From contig NZ_JAHDTH010000058.1 of assembly GCF_018531445.1 (NCBI RefSeq), forward strand, positions 1-37,435: a DNA stretch of 37,435 bases, read 5' to 3'. The notes beneath the pieces were generated by a model. That model had not been told where the DNA came from. It saw nothing but the letters and a program-made list of their open reading frames with translations, and did no database searches. Shown piece by piece: positions 9,775 to 18,304 of this stretch; position 1 is the first letter of the stretch, and every line of letters starts with the position of its first letter. The position numbers and the translations under genes are program-made. The stretch is from Pseudonocardia lacus. GTDB lineage: Bacteria; Actinomycetota; Actinomycetes; Mycobacteriales; Pseudonocardiaceae.

Positions 9775-11454
9775 GTGGTCAAGAAGCTGGAAGCGCACGA
9801 GCGGCAGATCAGCAAGGTGCTGAGCAGCGACTACGACTACCGGATCCCTGCGTACCAGCGTCCCTACGCCTGGGAGACCGAGCAGGCGATGGAGCTGCTC
9901 GACGACCTCACCCAGGCGCTCGACACGAACCCCGAGGAGCCGTACTTCCTCGGCTCGATCGTGCTCGTGAAGCCGCACGACGACCCCGCCGCCGAGGTGA
10001 TCGACGGCCAGCAGCGCCTGACCACGTTGACGATCCTGTTGAGCGTGCTGCGCGAACTCAGCGAGAACAGCCAGTTTGCCGACAACATCGACCAGCGCAT
10101 CCGGGAACAGGGAGACCTCCTCCAGGACATCGAACCCAAGCCACGCCTGACGCTGCGCGAGCGCGATCGGGACTTCTTCCGCACGTACGTGCAGGAACCC
10201 GGCGGCCTGGAGCACCTGGTGAGCAACCCAGGACCGGCGACGACGAACGACGCCCAGGTGGCCCTGCGTGCCAACGCCTGCGTGTTCCACGAGCAGCTCT
10301 CCGGATGGACGGAGAGGCGCAGGGTGGCGCTCGCGAAGCTCATCGACAGGTGGACGTACCTCGTCGTCGTCACCACGCCGGACCTCGACAGCGCCCACCG
10401 CATCTTCTCGGTGATGAACGACCGCGGCCTGGACCTGCGACCCACGGACAACTTCAAGGCCCAGGTCGTCGGTGAGATCCCGGAAGAGGACCAGGACACC
10501 TACACCACGAAGTGGGAGGATGCGGAGCAGGAGCTCGGGCGGGACGCGTTCTCCATGCTCTTCACTCACCTGCGGATGATCTTCGTGCGCCGCCGCGCGC
10601 CGCGCGAGCTGCTCAAGGAGTTCCCCGAACTCGTCCTCTCGCAGTACACCGGACGCCAGCGCCAGTTCGTCGACGACGTCCTTGAGCCCTACGCCGCCGC
10701 CTACTACGTGCTGCTGACCAGGAGCTACAAGTCCGCCGTCGGCGCCGAGAACGTCAACCTCTGGCTCCGGCGCCTGGCCCAGCTCGACAACGCCGACTGG
10801 CAGCCGCCGGCACTGTGGGCCCTGCGCCACCACGGCGCCGACGCCGGGTGGATGTCGCAGTTCCTCGAACGGCTCGAACGCCTCGCCGCGAGCCTGCTCA
10901 TCCGGCGCTTCGGCCCGACGGAGCGCCAGCTCCGATACGGAGCTGTGCTGCGCGGACTCGATGCGGGCGAGGGACTCCGCTCCGCTGCTCTCGACCTGAC
11001 GGCCGAGGAGCAGCAGCACACCATGACGGCGCTCGACGGAGAGATCTACCGGCAAGCCCGGGTACGCCGTTACACCCTGCTGCGGTTGGACGAGGAGCTG
11101 GCGGCAGCTCCCGGCGTCTCGTACGACCACAAGATCATCACTGTCGAGCACGTGCTCCCCCAGACACCTGCGGCGACGAGCGAATGGCGCGAGCTGTTCA
11201 CCGACCGCGAGCGCGCCTACTGGACCCATCGACTGGCGAACCTCGTCCTGCTCAACCGCAGCAAGAACGCCCAGGCGCAGAACTACGACTTCACGCAGAA
11301 GAAGGCAAAGTACTTCACCGGAAAGAAGGGAGTCGTCGCCTTCGCCCTCACCAGCCAGGTGATCGCGACTGCGGAGTGGAGTCCGCGGTTGCTGGAGCGG
11401 CGCCAGCACGACGCGCTGGAGCTGCTGGCCAAGGCATGGGACCTGTCCGCGTGA
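9775..11454 (+). CDS. DUF262-DUF1524 protein, GmrSD/BrxU-like type IV restriction enzyme
   Basis: A 559-residue protein starting at GTG 9775, after GGAGGG at 9762-9767; the frame is open far upstream (from 9133), but that part only shadows the helicase gene. The N-terminal DUF262 domain shows IPAYQRPYAWE near residue 25 and the nucleotide-binding motif DGQQRLTT near 80. The C-terminal DUF1524 HNH-like nuclease has VEHVLPQTP near 460 and HRLANLVLLNRSKNAQ. GmrSD enzymes use NTP hydrolysis by the GmrS part to drive cleavage of modified (for example glucosylated) phage DNA by the GmrD part. Single-chain members such as BrxU occur inside BREX loci and complement them. The size fits BrxU-like proteins. 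A TAACCT hexamer at 9723-9728, in the 142-base gap, might be a -10 for a separate promoter. Confidence 0.85.
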   Translation: MVKKLEAHERQISKVLSSDYDYRIPAYQRPYAWETEQAMELLDDLTQALDTNPEEPYFLGSIVLVKPHDDPAAEVIDGQQRLTTLTILLSVLRELSENSQFADNIDQRIREQGDLLQDIEPKPRLTLRERDRDFFRTYVQEPGGLEHLVSNPGPATTNDAQVALRANACVFHEQLSGWTERRRVALAKLIDRWTYLVVVTTPDLDSAHRIFSVMNDRGLDLRPTDNFKAQVVGEIPEEDQDTYTTKWEDAEQELGRDAFSMLFTHLRMIFVRRRAPRELLKEFPELVLSQYTGRQRQFVDDVLEPYAAAYYVLLTRSYKSAVGAENVNLWLRRLAQLDNADWQPPALWALRHHGADAGWMSQFLERLERLAASLLIRRFGPTERQLRYGAVLRGLDAGEGLRSAALDLTAEEQQHTMTALDGEIYRQARVRRYTLLRLDEELAAAPGVSYDHKIITVEHVLPQTPAATSEWRELFTDRERAYWTHRLANLVLLNRSKNAQAQNYDFTQKKAKYFTGKKGVVAFALTSQVIATAEWSPRLLERRQHDALELLAKAWDLSA

Positions 11455-11476
11455 CATACGCACCAGGAGGTCGTGA

Positions 11477-12172
11477 GTGACGACCCTGCCCGCACAACGC
11501 TTCGTGCTGGCGCAGTCATGGTGGATCGCGAGCGAGCTGGTCCGTCGTCACCCGCACCTGCGCCTCATCGAGACGCATCCCGGAGGTGGGCAGTACGACT
11601 GCCTCACCCTCCTCGACAGCCGCAGCGCGAGCCCGGGCTCACTCGTCGACCTCAACCGGGCCGGCAGCATCCACATCAAGGACGGTGCTCGCGAACCACT
11701 CGATTGGAACACCGTGTTCGCTGCACGCGGCGGGCACGACATCATCCGGCGGATCGAAGCCGCCGCAGGCTTGCACCCCTCGGTGCCGGCGCCTCCCACC
11801 GGACCCACGGCGCTGACGTACCGCGTCCTTGCCCGCATCCTCACTTCCCTGGTCGACGACCGGCGTACCTGGGACGCCCGGAACGGACAGCTCGACTCGT
11901 CCGGTCACGACTGCGGCCGCCGCAGCGAACTCGACCGGTTCCCGAGCGTCGTTGAAGCCCTGCGCGACATCCTTCCCGACGACCTCTTCGGGGAGCCCGC
12001 CTACCGCTTCTGGATCCTCCTGCGCGATACAGATCCGGTCGCGGTCCTCGACACGAACGGTCGCCTGCACCTTCCTGCCGAACCTCCAGCCGAGCTACTC
12101 GCTGTCTATAAGGGATCCGGCCGCTCTCTCACCACTACGGTCGCCGAAATGCTCGGGCATCTTCTGCCTTGA
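11477..12172 (+). CDS. TY-Chap2-like putative peptide chaperone, last gene of the operon
   Basis: A 231-residue protein with the N-terminal pattern FVLAQSWWIASELVRRHP, then ETHPGGGQYDCL. I associate this with the actinobacterial TY-Chap2 (type III secretion/YbjN chaperone-like) family, from memory and not from a search. The middle is a helical segment and the end a compact alpha/beta part (RFWILLRDTDPVAVLDTNGRLHLP). No catalytic motif, membrane segment or signal peptide is visible. GTG 11477 has AGGAGG at 11465-11470 and lies 22 bases after the DUF262 stop, so it is cotranscribed with it. A second GTG at 11473 opens a different frame and is not used. TY-Chap proteins are thought to bind effectors or peptides in conflict systems; a regulator or escort for the neighbouring nuclease is inference. 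Confidence 0.65.
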   Translation: MTTLPAQRFVLAQSWWIASELVRRHPHLRLIETHPGGGQYDCLTLLDSRSASPGSLVDLNRAGSIHIKDGAREPLDWNTVFAARGGHDIIRRIEAAAGLHPSVPAPPTGPTALTYRVLARILTSLVDDRRTWDARNGQLDSSGHDCGRRSELDRFPSVVEALRDILPDDLFGEPAYRFWILLRDTDPVAVLDTNGRLHLPAEPPAELLAVYKGSGRSLTTTVAEMLGHLLP

Positions 12173-12193
12173 CCAGGCAGCTCGGACGACGCT

Positions 12194-14290
12194 TCACGAG
12201 GCCACGCGCACGAAGCGAGTGCGCTCGGCGAGAACCGCGGCGGCGGCATCGAGTTCAGCCAGGCGGGCAGCCAGCGTTGCCACCGCTAGCCGGTGCGGCA
12301 GCGCCTCGGAGAACTTCAGCCCTTCCAGGGCTCTGCCGTCGACCTCCGGCAAGCAGAGTCGCTGCGCCGCGTCCGCGGTGCCCGCTCGCCAGAGTTCAGC
12401 GGTGAGGTCGCTGCGCAACCTGATCGAGGTGTCGTCGAAGCGCTGGACACCGTCGCTCAGAGCGCCGAGGGTGGCAGCCAGAGTGGCGTTGGCACGATAG
12501 CCGGCCCAGGTCCACCAGCGCACATCAGCTCCGCGACCAGCGATCACGGGTCCGGCCGGGTGCACGGTCGTCATCTCGGCGGCCCGGACGTCAGCGAGCA
12601 CCTTCACTGCGCGCGCTGTCATGCGAACGGGAGGATCCTCGCCGAGGAGCACCTGACGGACGGACCGCGACAACGCGAAGCCCGCTCCACCCGCACCCCT
12701 CGTGTGCCAGCGCGCACGGCCGCCGTGGTCGACGGCCTCGACGAAGCAGCGCTTGCGCGCCCAGTCGATCCACGTCACCCGCCAGCTGCGCCCGGCCAGT
12801 AGCAACAACCGCGGACCTTCGACCTTGTCCGACAGCAGCGACGGGTCGGTAAGGCCGACCTCCCGTCGGCCCTCGATGACGGTGAACTGCGGCGGTGCGG
12901 TGAAGACCGCGGTCATCCCCATGAAGTGGCGACGCCCGAACCGCTCCTCCGCCCGTTGACCGATCATCACCATCTCGCCGTCGGCCTCGACGAAGTTCTC
13001 CGCGAGCAGGTGGGCGGCGATCGGCTCGGCGCTGCGGTCGAACGGGGCAAGCCCGTTCCACTCGTCCAGCCACAGCCGACGCCCCACAGCGCCTTCCTGC
13101 AAGCACAGCGCGAGCATCTGCTGGGCCACGATGTGCCGCGGTTCGGGCGGCGCCGTCACGGGCTCGACGTACCCGGTCCCCCACAGCCGGAGCAGCCCGG
13201 CAGCCCAGAGCAACGATCGCTCGTCGAGGGCGAGGAAGAGGCAGTTCCGCGCGGAACCGGCGCGGCGACCGGTGCGGCCGAGGCGCTGCAGGAAGGACGC
13301 CACCGTGACCGGAGCGTTGATCTGCACGACGCGATCGAGGTCGCCGACATCGATGCCGAGTTCGAGCGTCGAGGTCGACACGATCACGCAGTCACGCGCC
13401 TCCGCGAAGGCCGCCTCGGCACGGCGACGCTCGTCGGTAGACAGCGACGCGTGCGACAGGAAGGTGGTGATCCCACGTTCGCGCAGAGCGGCACCGAGCT
13501 TCTCGACGAGTGCACGGCTGTCGCAGAAGACCAGCCGCTTCTCGCCGCGGTGCAGCGCCGCGAGCACCGTCGCGGCATTGTCGACGGACCCGACGTAGTC
13601 CAGCTCGATGTCCACCGGCACCGCAGCCGGGCCCGCGTCCGGGGCGACGACAGCGGCGGGTCTGCTCCCCCGCCCGGCCCCCTGCAGCCACGTGAGCAGC
13701 TCAGCCGGATTGCCCACCGTCGCCGACAGCCCGACCCGCTGCACCGGACGCCCGCACACCCTGCTGAGCCGTTCGAGGACGGCGAGCAGGTGCCATCCCC
13801 GATCATCTCCGGCGAACGCGTGCACCTCGTCGACCACCACCGCGCGAAGACCGGCGAAGAGGTGGCGGTGGTCGACCTTGGTGCTCACCAGCATCGCCTC
13901 GATCGACTCCGGCGTGGTGAGCAGGACATCGGGCGGGTCGCTCAGCATCCGCCGGCGGGCGGTCCCACCGATGTCGCCGTGCCACACGGCCACCCGCCGT
14001 CCCATCCAGGACGCGTACCCGGCCAGCCGCGGCTCCAGGTTGTTGAGCAGTGCTTTCAACGGGCAGATGTAGAGCAGCGACAGTCCGGACCAGTGCTGCT
14101 CCTCCATGGCGGTGAGCAACGGGAACATCGCCGCCTCGGTCTTGCCGCCGGCCGTCGGAGCGAGGAGCACGGCGTCGCTACCGGCCAGCAGCGGGTCGAC
14201 CGCTTGCTGCTGCAGGGGTCGCAGGGTCCGCCACCCGAGGCTGTTGACGATGTGGTGGCCCAGGACCGGGTGCAGCCGGTCGACCGTCAC
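12194..14290 (-). CDS. brxHI: BREX type 2 Lhr-like DNA helicase BrxHI
   Basis: A 698-residue SF2 helicase of the Lhr type and the last gene of the BREX-2 run. It begins with the Q-motif region LRPLQQQAV, Walker A APTAGGKTEA near residue 42, CPLKALLNN, TTPESIE, DEVHAF near 151, and SATVGNP. The second RecA-like domain has FCDSRALVEKL, STSTLELGIDVGDLDRV and QRLGRTGRR; a ~300-residue C-terminal part follows, typical of Lhr-like cores. The GTG start overlaps the brxD stop by 4 bp (GTGA), so translation is coupled. BrxHI marks BREX type 2 loci; its exact step in phage exclusion is not settled. The gene ends 21 bases from the converging 11477-12172 gene, so readthrough would give antisense transcripts. 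Confidence 0.93.
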   Translation of the reverse strand: MTVDRLHPVLGHHIVNSLGWRTLRPLQQQAVDPLLAGSDAVLLAPTAGGKTEAAMFPLLTAMEEQHWSGLSLLYICPLKALLNNLEPRLAGYASWMGRRVAVWHGDIGGTARRRMLSDPPDVLLTTPESIEAMLVSTKVDHRHLFAGLRAVVVDEVHAFAGDDRGWHLLAVLERLSRVCGRPVQRVGLSATVGNPAELLTWLQGAGRGSRPAAVVAPDAGPAAVPVDIELDYVGSVDNAATVLAALHRGEKRLVFCDSRALVEKLGAALRERGITTFLSHASLSTDERRRAEAAFAEARDCVIVSTSTLELGIDVGDLDRVVQINAPVTVASFLQRLGRTGRRAGSARNCLFLALDERSLLWAAGLLRLWGTGYVEPVTAPPEPRHIVAQQMLALCLQEGAVGRRLWLDEWNGLAPFDRSAEPIAAHLLAENFVEADGEMVMIGQRAEERFGRRHFMGMTAVFTAPPQFTVIEGRREVGLTDPSLLSDKVEGPRLLLLAGRSWRVTWIDWARKRCFVEAVDHGGRARWHTRGAGGAGFALSRSVRQVLLGEDPPVRMTARAVKVLADVRAAEMTTVHPAGPVIAGRGADVRWWTWAGYRANATLAATLGALSDGVQRFDDTSIRLRSDLTAELWRAGTADAAQRLCLPEVDGRALEGLKFSEALPHRLAVATLAARLAELDAAAAVLAERTRFVRVAS

Positions 14291-15609
14291 GGCAGCTCCA
14301 GCTCGACCTCGCCGGCGCTCGACGGGGCGGCGGCGTTGCGCTCCACGTCGGTCAGCTCGCTGGTGGCCAGTGTGAGCGCGTAGTGCGCACGCGGGTCGAA
14401 GTCCGCGTGCTCGTCGACGCGATCCAGGACGTCCTGCACGAGCTTGCGGAGGAACAGCCGCGGGGCGATGCCCACCTTCCCGCCGAGCTCACCGGTCAGC
14501 GCCCGGGCCAGCTCGTCGACATACTCGTCGTCCACGCGGTCGCGGATGCGGTCCGGATGCCGCGCAGCTCCGCCGTAGAGGTCGCGGACGGCACGGCCGA
14601 GTTCGCCGAGGCGCTGCAGGTCGAAGCCGGACAGCCGCAGCTGCACCGCGCGCGGGGAGTCGAAGCGGGGATCGGTTCCGAGGTCGGTGGCCAGCCGCTG
14701 CGCCAGCGGGGGCAGGCGCTGCACGCCCTGCTGCCCGTCGAAGAACGCCGGCGTTCCGGTGATCACCAGGAAGAGGCCGGGGAACCGGTTGGCGTCCAGC
14801 TCGTCGAGGAGCTGCCGCAGCGCGTTGAGCCCCTTCTCCCGCACGTCGCCGCGGACGCGCTGCAGCGTCTCGATCTCGTCGAGGACCAGCAGCAGCCCGG
14901 GGTGCCCGCAGTCGCGCAGGACCGTGAGCAGGCCCTGGAGGAAGCCGAGGGCGGCGAAGTGGTCGAGGTCGCCCCGCACCCCGGCGACCCGACGTGCGGA
15001 CGCGGCGACGGAGCGCTGGCCGCCGATCCAGGCGATGAGCGCCTCCGCGGTGGCCGGGTCGCCGTCGAGGCGGGCCCGCCGGTAGCCGCGCAGCGCGGCC
15101 GCGAACGCGGGGGTGGTGCGAGCGACCTCGGCGAGCCGCTGCTCCATCAAGCCGTCGACCGCGGTCGCGAGCGCGGCGGTGTCGGCGCTGTCGATCTCGC
15201 CCGAGTCGAGCACCTCCTCCTCGAGCGTGTAGAGCCAGGAGTCGATCACCGGCCGCAAGGCGCTGGGTTGGTGGGTGGCCGTCGTGAGGCGCTCGGTAAG
15301 CCTGCGGTACACCGTCTCCAGCTTGTGCAGCGGGGTCTCGGTCTCCGAGACCTGGATCTCCGACGTCGCCAGGCCCCCGCGCTTGGCGCGCTCGGCGAGC
15401 CAGCGGACGAAGAAGGTCTTGCCGGACCCGTACTCACCGCGGATCGCGTGAAAGGCCGCCCCACCCCGGCTGACGGTGGCGAGGTCGTCCTGCAGTGCGT
15501 CGGCGAACCGGTTCAGGCCGACCGCGAACAGGTCCAGTCCCGCGGCCGGGACCGTGCCGCGCCGCAGTGCGTCGATGACGGCACGTCGGCGGGCTTCGCT
15601 GACGGTCAC
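14287..15609 (-). CDS. brxD: BREX ATP-binding protein BrxD (DUF2791-type P-loop ATPase)
   Basis: A 440-residue P-loop ATPase. Walker A is RGEYGSGKTFF near residue 55, after the family-typical start RRRAVIDALRRGTVPAAGLDLFAVG. Walker B is LLLVLDEIETLQR near 236, followed by the sensor-like LFLVITGTPAFFDG. These are hallmarks of the BrxD/DUF2791 family. The start is GTG 15609, which overlaps the pglZ stop by 4 bp (GTGA); the frame stays open to 16209, but that upstream part only shadows pglZ. It is placed between pglZ and brxHI, with coupled overlaps at both ends, suggesting that the three products are made in fixed ratio. It is likely cytoplasmic and DNA-associated. Confidence 0.92.
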   Translation of the reverse strand: MTVSEARRRAVIDALRRGTVPAAGLDLFAVGLNRFADALQDDLATVSRGGAAFHAIRGEYGSGKTFFVRWLAERAKRGGLATSEIQVSETETPLHKLETVYRRLTERLTTATHQPSALRPVIDSWLYTLEEEVLDSGEIDSADTAALATAVDGLMEQRLAEVARTTPAFAAALRGYRRARLDGDPATAEALIAWIGGQRSVAASARRVAGVRGDLDHFAALGFLQGLLTVLRDCGHPGLLLVLDEIETLQRVRGDVREKGLNALRQLLDELDANRFPGLFLVITGTPAFFDGQQGVQRLPPLAQRLATDLGTDPRFDSPRAVQLRLSGFDLQRLGELGRAVRDLYGGAARHPDRIRDRVDDEYVDELARALTGELGGKVGIAPRLFLRKLVQDVLDRVDEHADFDPRAHYALTLATSELTDVERNAAAPSSAGEVELELP

Positions 15610-18302
15610 CGGGACTCCACGCCGAACTGCATGCGGAGTAGGTCGACGTCGAGACGCACGCTGCGACCGCCGCTGTCGGCCGAGAGCACCCCGTAGCCCT
15701 CGACGTTGAGCAGGCGCTGCAGGGTGGCGATCACGGCGTCGGGGTCGCGCCCGGCCCGGCCGACCGCGGCCGCGACCGCCACCGCGGAGAGGGTCCCGTC
15801 CGCGGCCGCCAGGGCGTCGATGAGCGCCGCGACAGCCGGCCGGTCCGGCGCCCTGCGGACGAACTTGCGCTGCTCCTCGTACACGGTCGACGCGACGACC
15901 TTGCCGCCGAGTGTCAGCTCCGGCGCCGGAGCGGGCTCGGGCGCCGCGAAGAGGCCCTCGGCGTCGGGAGCGTGGCCGGACGGCTTGCGGGCGGGCTTCT
16001 TCGGGGCCCGGCGCGGCGCCGGGACGTCGACCGCCCGACGGCCGGTCCACCACTCCGGTTCCGTGGACTCCGGGGTCAGCACCGACCAGCCCATCGTGAC
16101 CTGGTCGGGCGACGGGAGGAGCACGAGCACGGGCACGGTCATCTCGGCGAGCGAAGCCCCGCCGTGGTACCCGGCCTTGCGGTGGGTGTACCGGACGTCG
16201 GCCCGCCACGGCACGACGACCCGGCCGTCGCCGTAGAGGACCCGCGGACCGGCGAGGGAGATCTCGTCGGGGCCGGGTTCACCGATGCGCCAGCGCGCGG
16301 ACTCCACCCCGTCCGCGGCCGTCGGGGCGGTGGTCGACCGCTCCAGCACATGGCCGTGGTCGGCGACGAGCACGACCGGGCGGGCGTAGCTGCGCGCGGC
16401 GTCGAGCAGCTCGGGCAGGTAGGTGATGTCGGCGAGGCGCCAGCTGGTGCGGTCGCCCTCGCGGCCGTGGTCCAGCGCGTCATCGATGGTGTTGAGCACG
16501 ACACCGACGACCGTCTTCTCGTCGGCGAGTGCCTCGACGAGGGGTTCGGCGAGCCGGTGCCCCGCGGCCCCGCCGATGCCTGCCTTGTGCACGAGCAGCG
16601 CATCGCGGCGGTGGCGGCGCCAGAACGCGGCGAAGCCCGCGTACTCCGCACGGGAATCACCGGTGCCGGCCCGGCCGGTCAGCAGGCTCGTGCGACTGGC
16701 CTGGGTGACCGACGGGACGGTCGCGACAGCGGCGATCCGCCGACCGGCCTCGCGGGAGACCTCCGTCCAGGACCGCTCGGCCAGCTGCTCACCCAGCTCC
16801 GCCGCGACGGCAGCGCTCATCCCATCGAGGACCACGACCAGCGGCGCTCCGACCGGCAGCAGCGGCACGACGACGTCGTCGAGCACCTGCTCGATCACCA
16901 GTGCCCCGGCGGCGTGCTGGGCAGAGGCGTGCTGCGTCCACGCCACGAGCAGGTCGGCGAAGGTCCGGTCCTCCTGGTCGCGGCGGAGCCGCGCCGCGTC
17001 GAAGACCAGCTGGTAGGCCCGCCCCACCGCCGGGTCGGTACCCGGTTCTCCGGCCCACACGGCGGTGATCGCGCGTTCGACCCACCCACCGTCCCGGGCG
17101 TGCCCGGCCACCCCGGCCGCCACAGACCCGATCGTCGCCGGCGGCGTGCTCAGCCAGCGCAGCAGCCGCACGGCCATCTCGGCGGCGGCGCATCGCTCGG
17201 GGAGCAGCCGGGCCAGGTGGTGCTCCCGCAGCGCCTCGAGCGCACCTCCCGCGACGGCCACGGACGTGGCGTCGGGGTCTGCCGAGAAGATCGCGGCGAG
17301 GGCGCGCAGACGAGAACGGAACGCCGAGGGCAGGAACGGGTTGGCGTCGAGATCGTCGGTCAGCCCGGCCTCGGCGGCCAGGGCGTCGGCGCGGTCGACG
17401 ACCTGGAGCACCCGGCGGCGGGCCTGCTCACCGGCCGCTCCGTTGGACTCCCCCGTGGAGACCCACCGTTCGAGGGTGCCCTCGACGGCCTCCACGAACG
17501 CCCGGCGCTCATCCGGCCGGACCCGGGCGACCCCGAGCAGCCCGCCGACGGCGACGGCAGCTTCCGCCGACGTGCCCGCCTGGTCGAGCACGCCGGCGAT
17601 CACTCCGAGCGCCATCGCGTCGCCGGCCCGGCCCTGTGCCACCAGGTTCATGAGGACGACCGCGACGCCGCCCACGCTCTCGGCCAGCCACCTGCTCAGG
17701 CCTGCTCGCTCGGCCTCCGCGAGGTCGGCGAACCGGGCGGGACCGGCAGCACCCTGCGACCACTCGAGCAGGGTGCCGGCGTCGGTCGGGCCGTCCCCGA
17801 TCCCGAGGCGTGCCTGCAGCAGCGCCCGCACCGCGACGTCGCGGGTGAGGACCGGGCCGCTGCGCCGCCAGCCGCCGGTCGGCTCGGCGTCGAGCAGCGC
17901 GTCGACCAGCCATCCTTCCTGGCGCACCCGCGCGTCGATGTCGCCGGCCCCGAACCGGCGAGCGACGATCGCGGCCCGGTCGACGGTGAGCGTCATCCGC
18001 CCGATGGCGTGCGCGAGCACGTCCCAGCCGAGCGACGCGTCGTCCACGGCGGTCGTCAGCACGAGGACGCCGTTGCCCCCGCGTTCCCGGTGGGTCTGCC
18101 AGGCGTCGACGATGCCGAGCACCGACTGCTGGTCCTCGACGCGGATCGACCACGAGGTACCGGCTTCCTCGACGGCGAACTCGGACTTCGCCCCGGCGGG
18201 GTAGCGCCCGTGGACCAGCACGAGCTTCCGGTCGCGGGCGCGCGGCAGCTCGTCCTTCAGCAGCTCCTCGACCATCTTCTGGTCGACCTCGGGCACCGCC
18301 AT
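15606..18302 (-). CDS. pglZ: BREX type 2 alkaline-phosphatase-fold protein PglZ
   Basis: An 898-residue protein with the PglZ domain in its second half: VVVLDGMSAAV near residue 486 (the metal-binding Asp region of the alkaline phosphatase superfamily), TSLLTGRAGTGDSR near 540, and VLVADHGH near 643 (second metal site). The first ~450 residues are helical and of the kind found only in PglZ proteins. The C-terminus carries an Ala/Pro/Lys linker (APRRAPKKPARKPSG) followed by a ~120-residue helical domain that looks like a winged helix. ATG 18302 lies 2 bases after the pglY stop. In Streptomyces Pgl, PglZ is needed for phage resistance and counteracts toxicity of PglX. The metal-ligand motifs look intact, so it is probably active. 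Confidence 0.94.
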   Translation of the reverse strand: MAVPEVDQKMVEELLKDELPRARDRKLVLVHGRYPAGAKSEFAVEEAGTSWSIRVEDQQSVLGIVDAWQTHRERGGNGVLVLTTAVDDASLGWDVLAHAIGRMTLTVDRAAIVARRFGAGDIDARVRQEGWLVDALLDAEPTGGWRRSGPVLTRDVAVRALLQARLGIGDGPTDAGTLLEWSQGAAGPARFADLAEAERAGLSRWLAESVGGVAVVLMNLVAQGRAGDAMALGVIAGVLDQAGTSAEAAVAVGGLLGVARVRPDERRAFVEAVEGTLERWVSTGESNGAAGEQARRRVLQVVDRADALAAEAGLTDDLDANPFLPSAFRSRLRALAAIFSADPDATSVAVAGGALEALREHHLARLLPERCAAAEMAVRLLRWLSTPPATIGSVAAGVAGHARDGGWVERAITAVWAGEPGTDPAVGRAYQLVFDAARLRRDQEDRTFADLLVAWTQHASAQHAAGALVIEQVLDDVVVPLLPVGAPLVVVLDGMSAAVAAELGEQLAERSWTEVSREAGRRIAAVATVPSVTQASRTSLLTGRAGTGDSRAEYAGFAAFWRRHRRDALLVHKAGIGGAAGHRLAEPLVEALADEKTVVGVVLNTIDDALDHGREGDRTSWRLADITYLPELLDAARSYARPVVLVADHGHVLERSTTAPTAADGVESARWRIGEPGPDEISLAGPRVLYGDGRVVVPWRADVRYTHRKAGYHGGASLAEMTVPVLVLLPSPDQVTMGWSVLTPESTEPEWWTGRRAVDVPAPRRAPKKPARKPSGHAPDAEGLFAAPEPAPAPELTLGGKVVASTVYEEQRKFVRRAPDRPAVAALIDALAAADGTLSAVAVAAAVGRAGRDPDAVIATLQRLLNVEGYGVLSADSGGRSVRLDVDLLRMQFGVESR

Positions 18303-18304
18303 GC

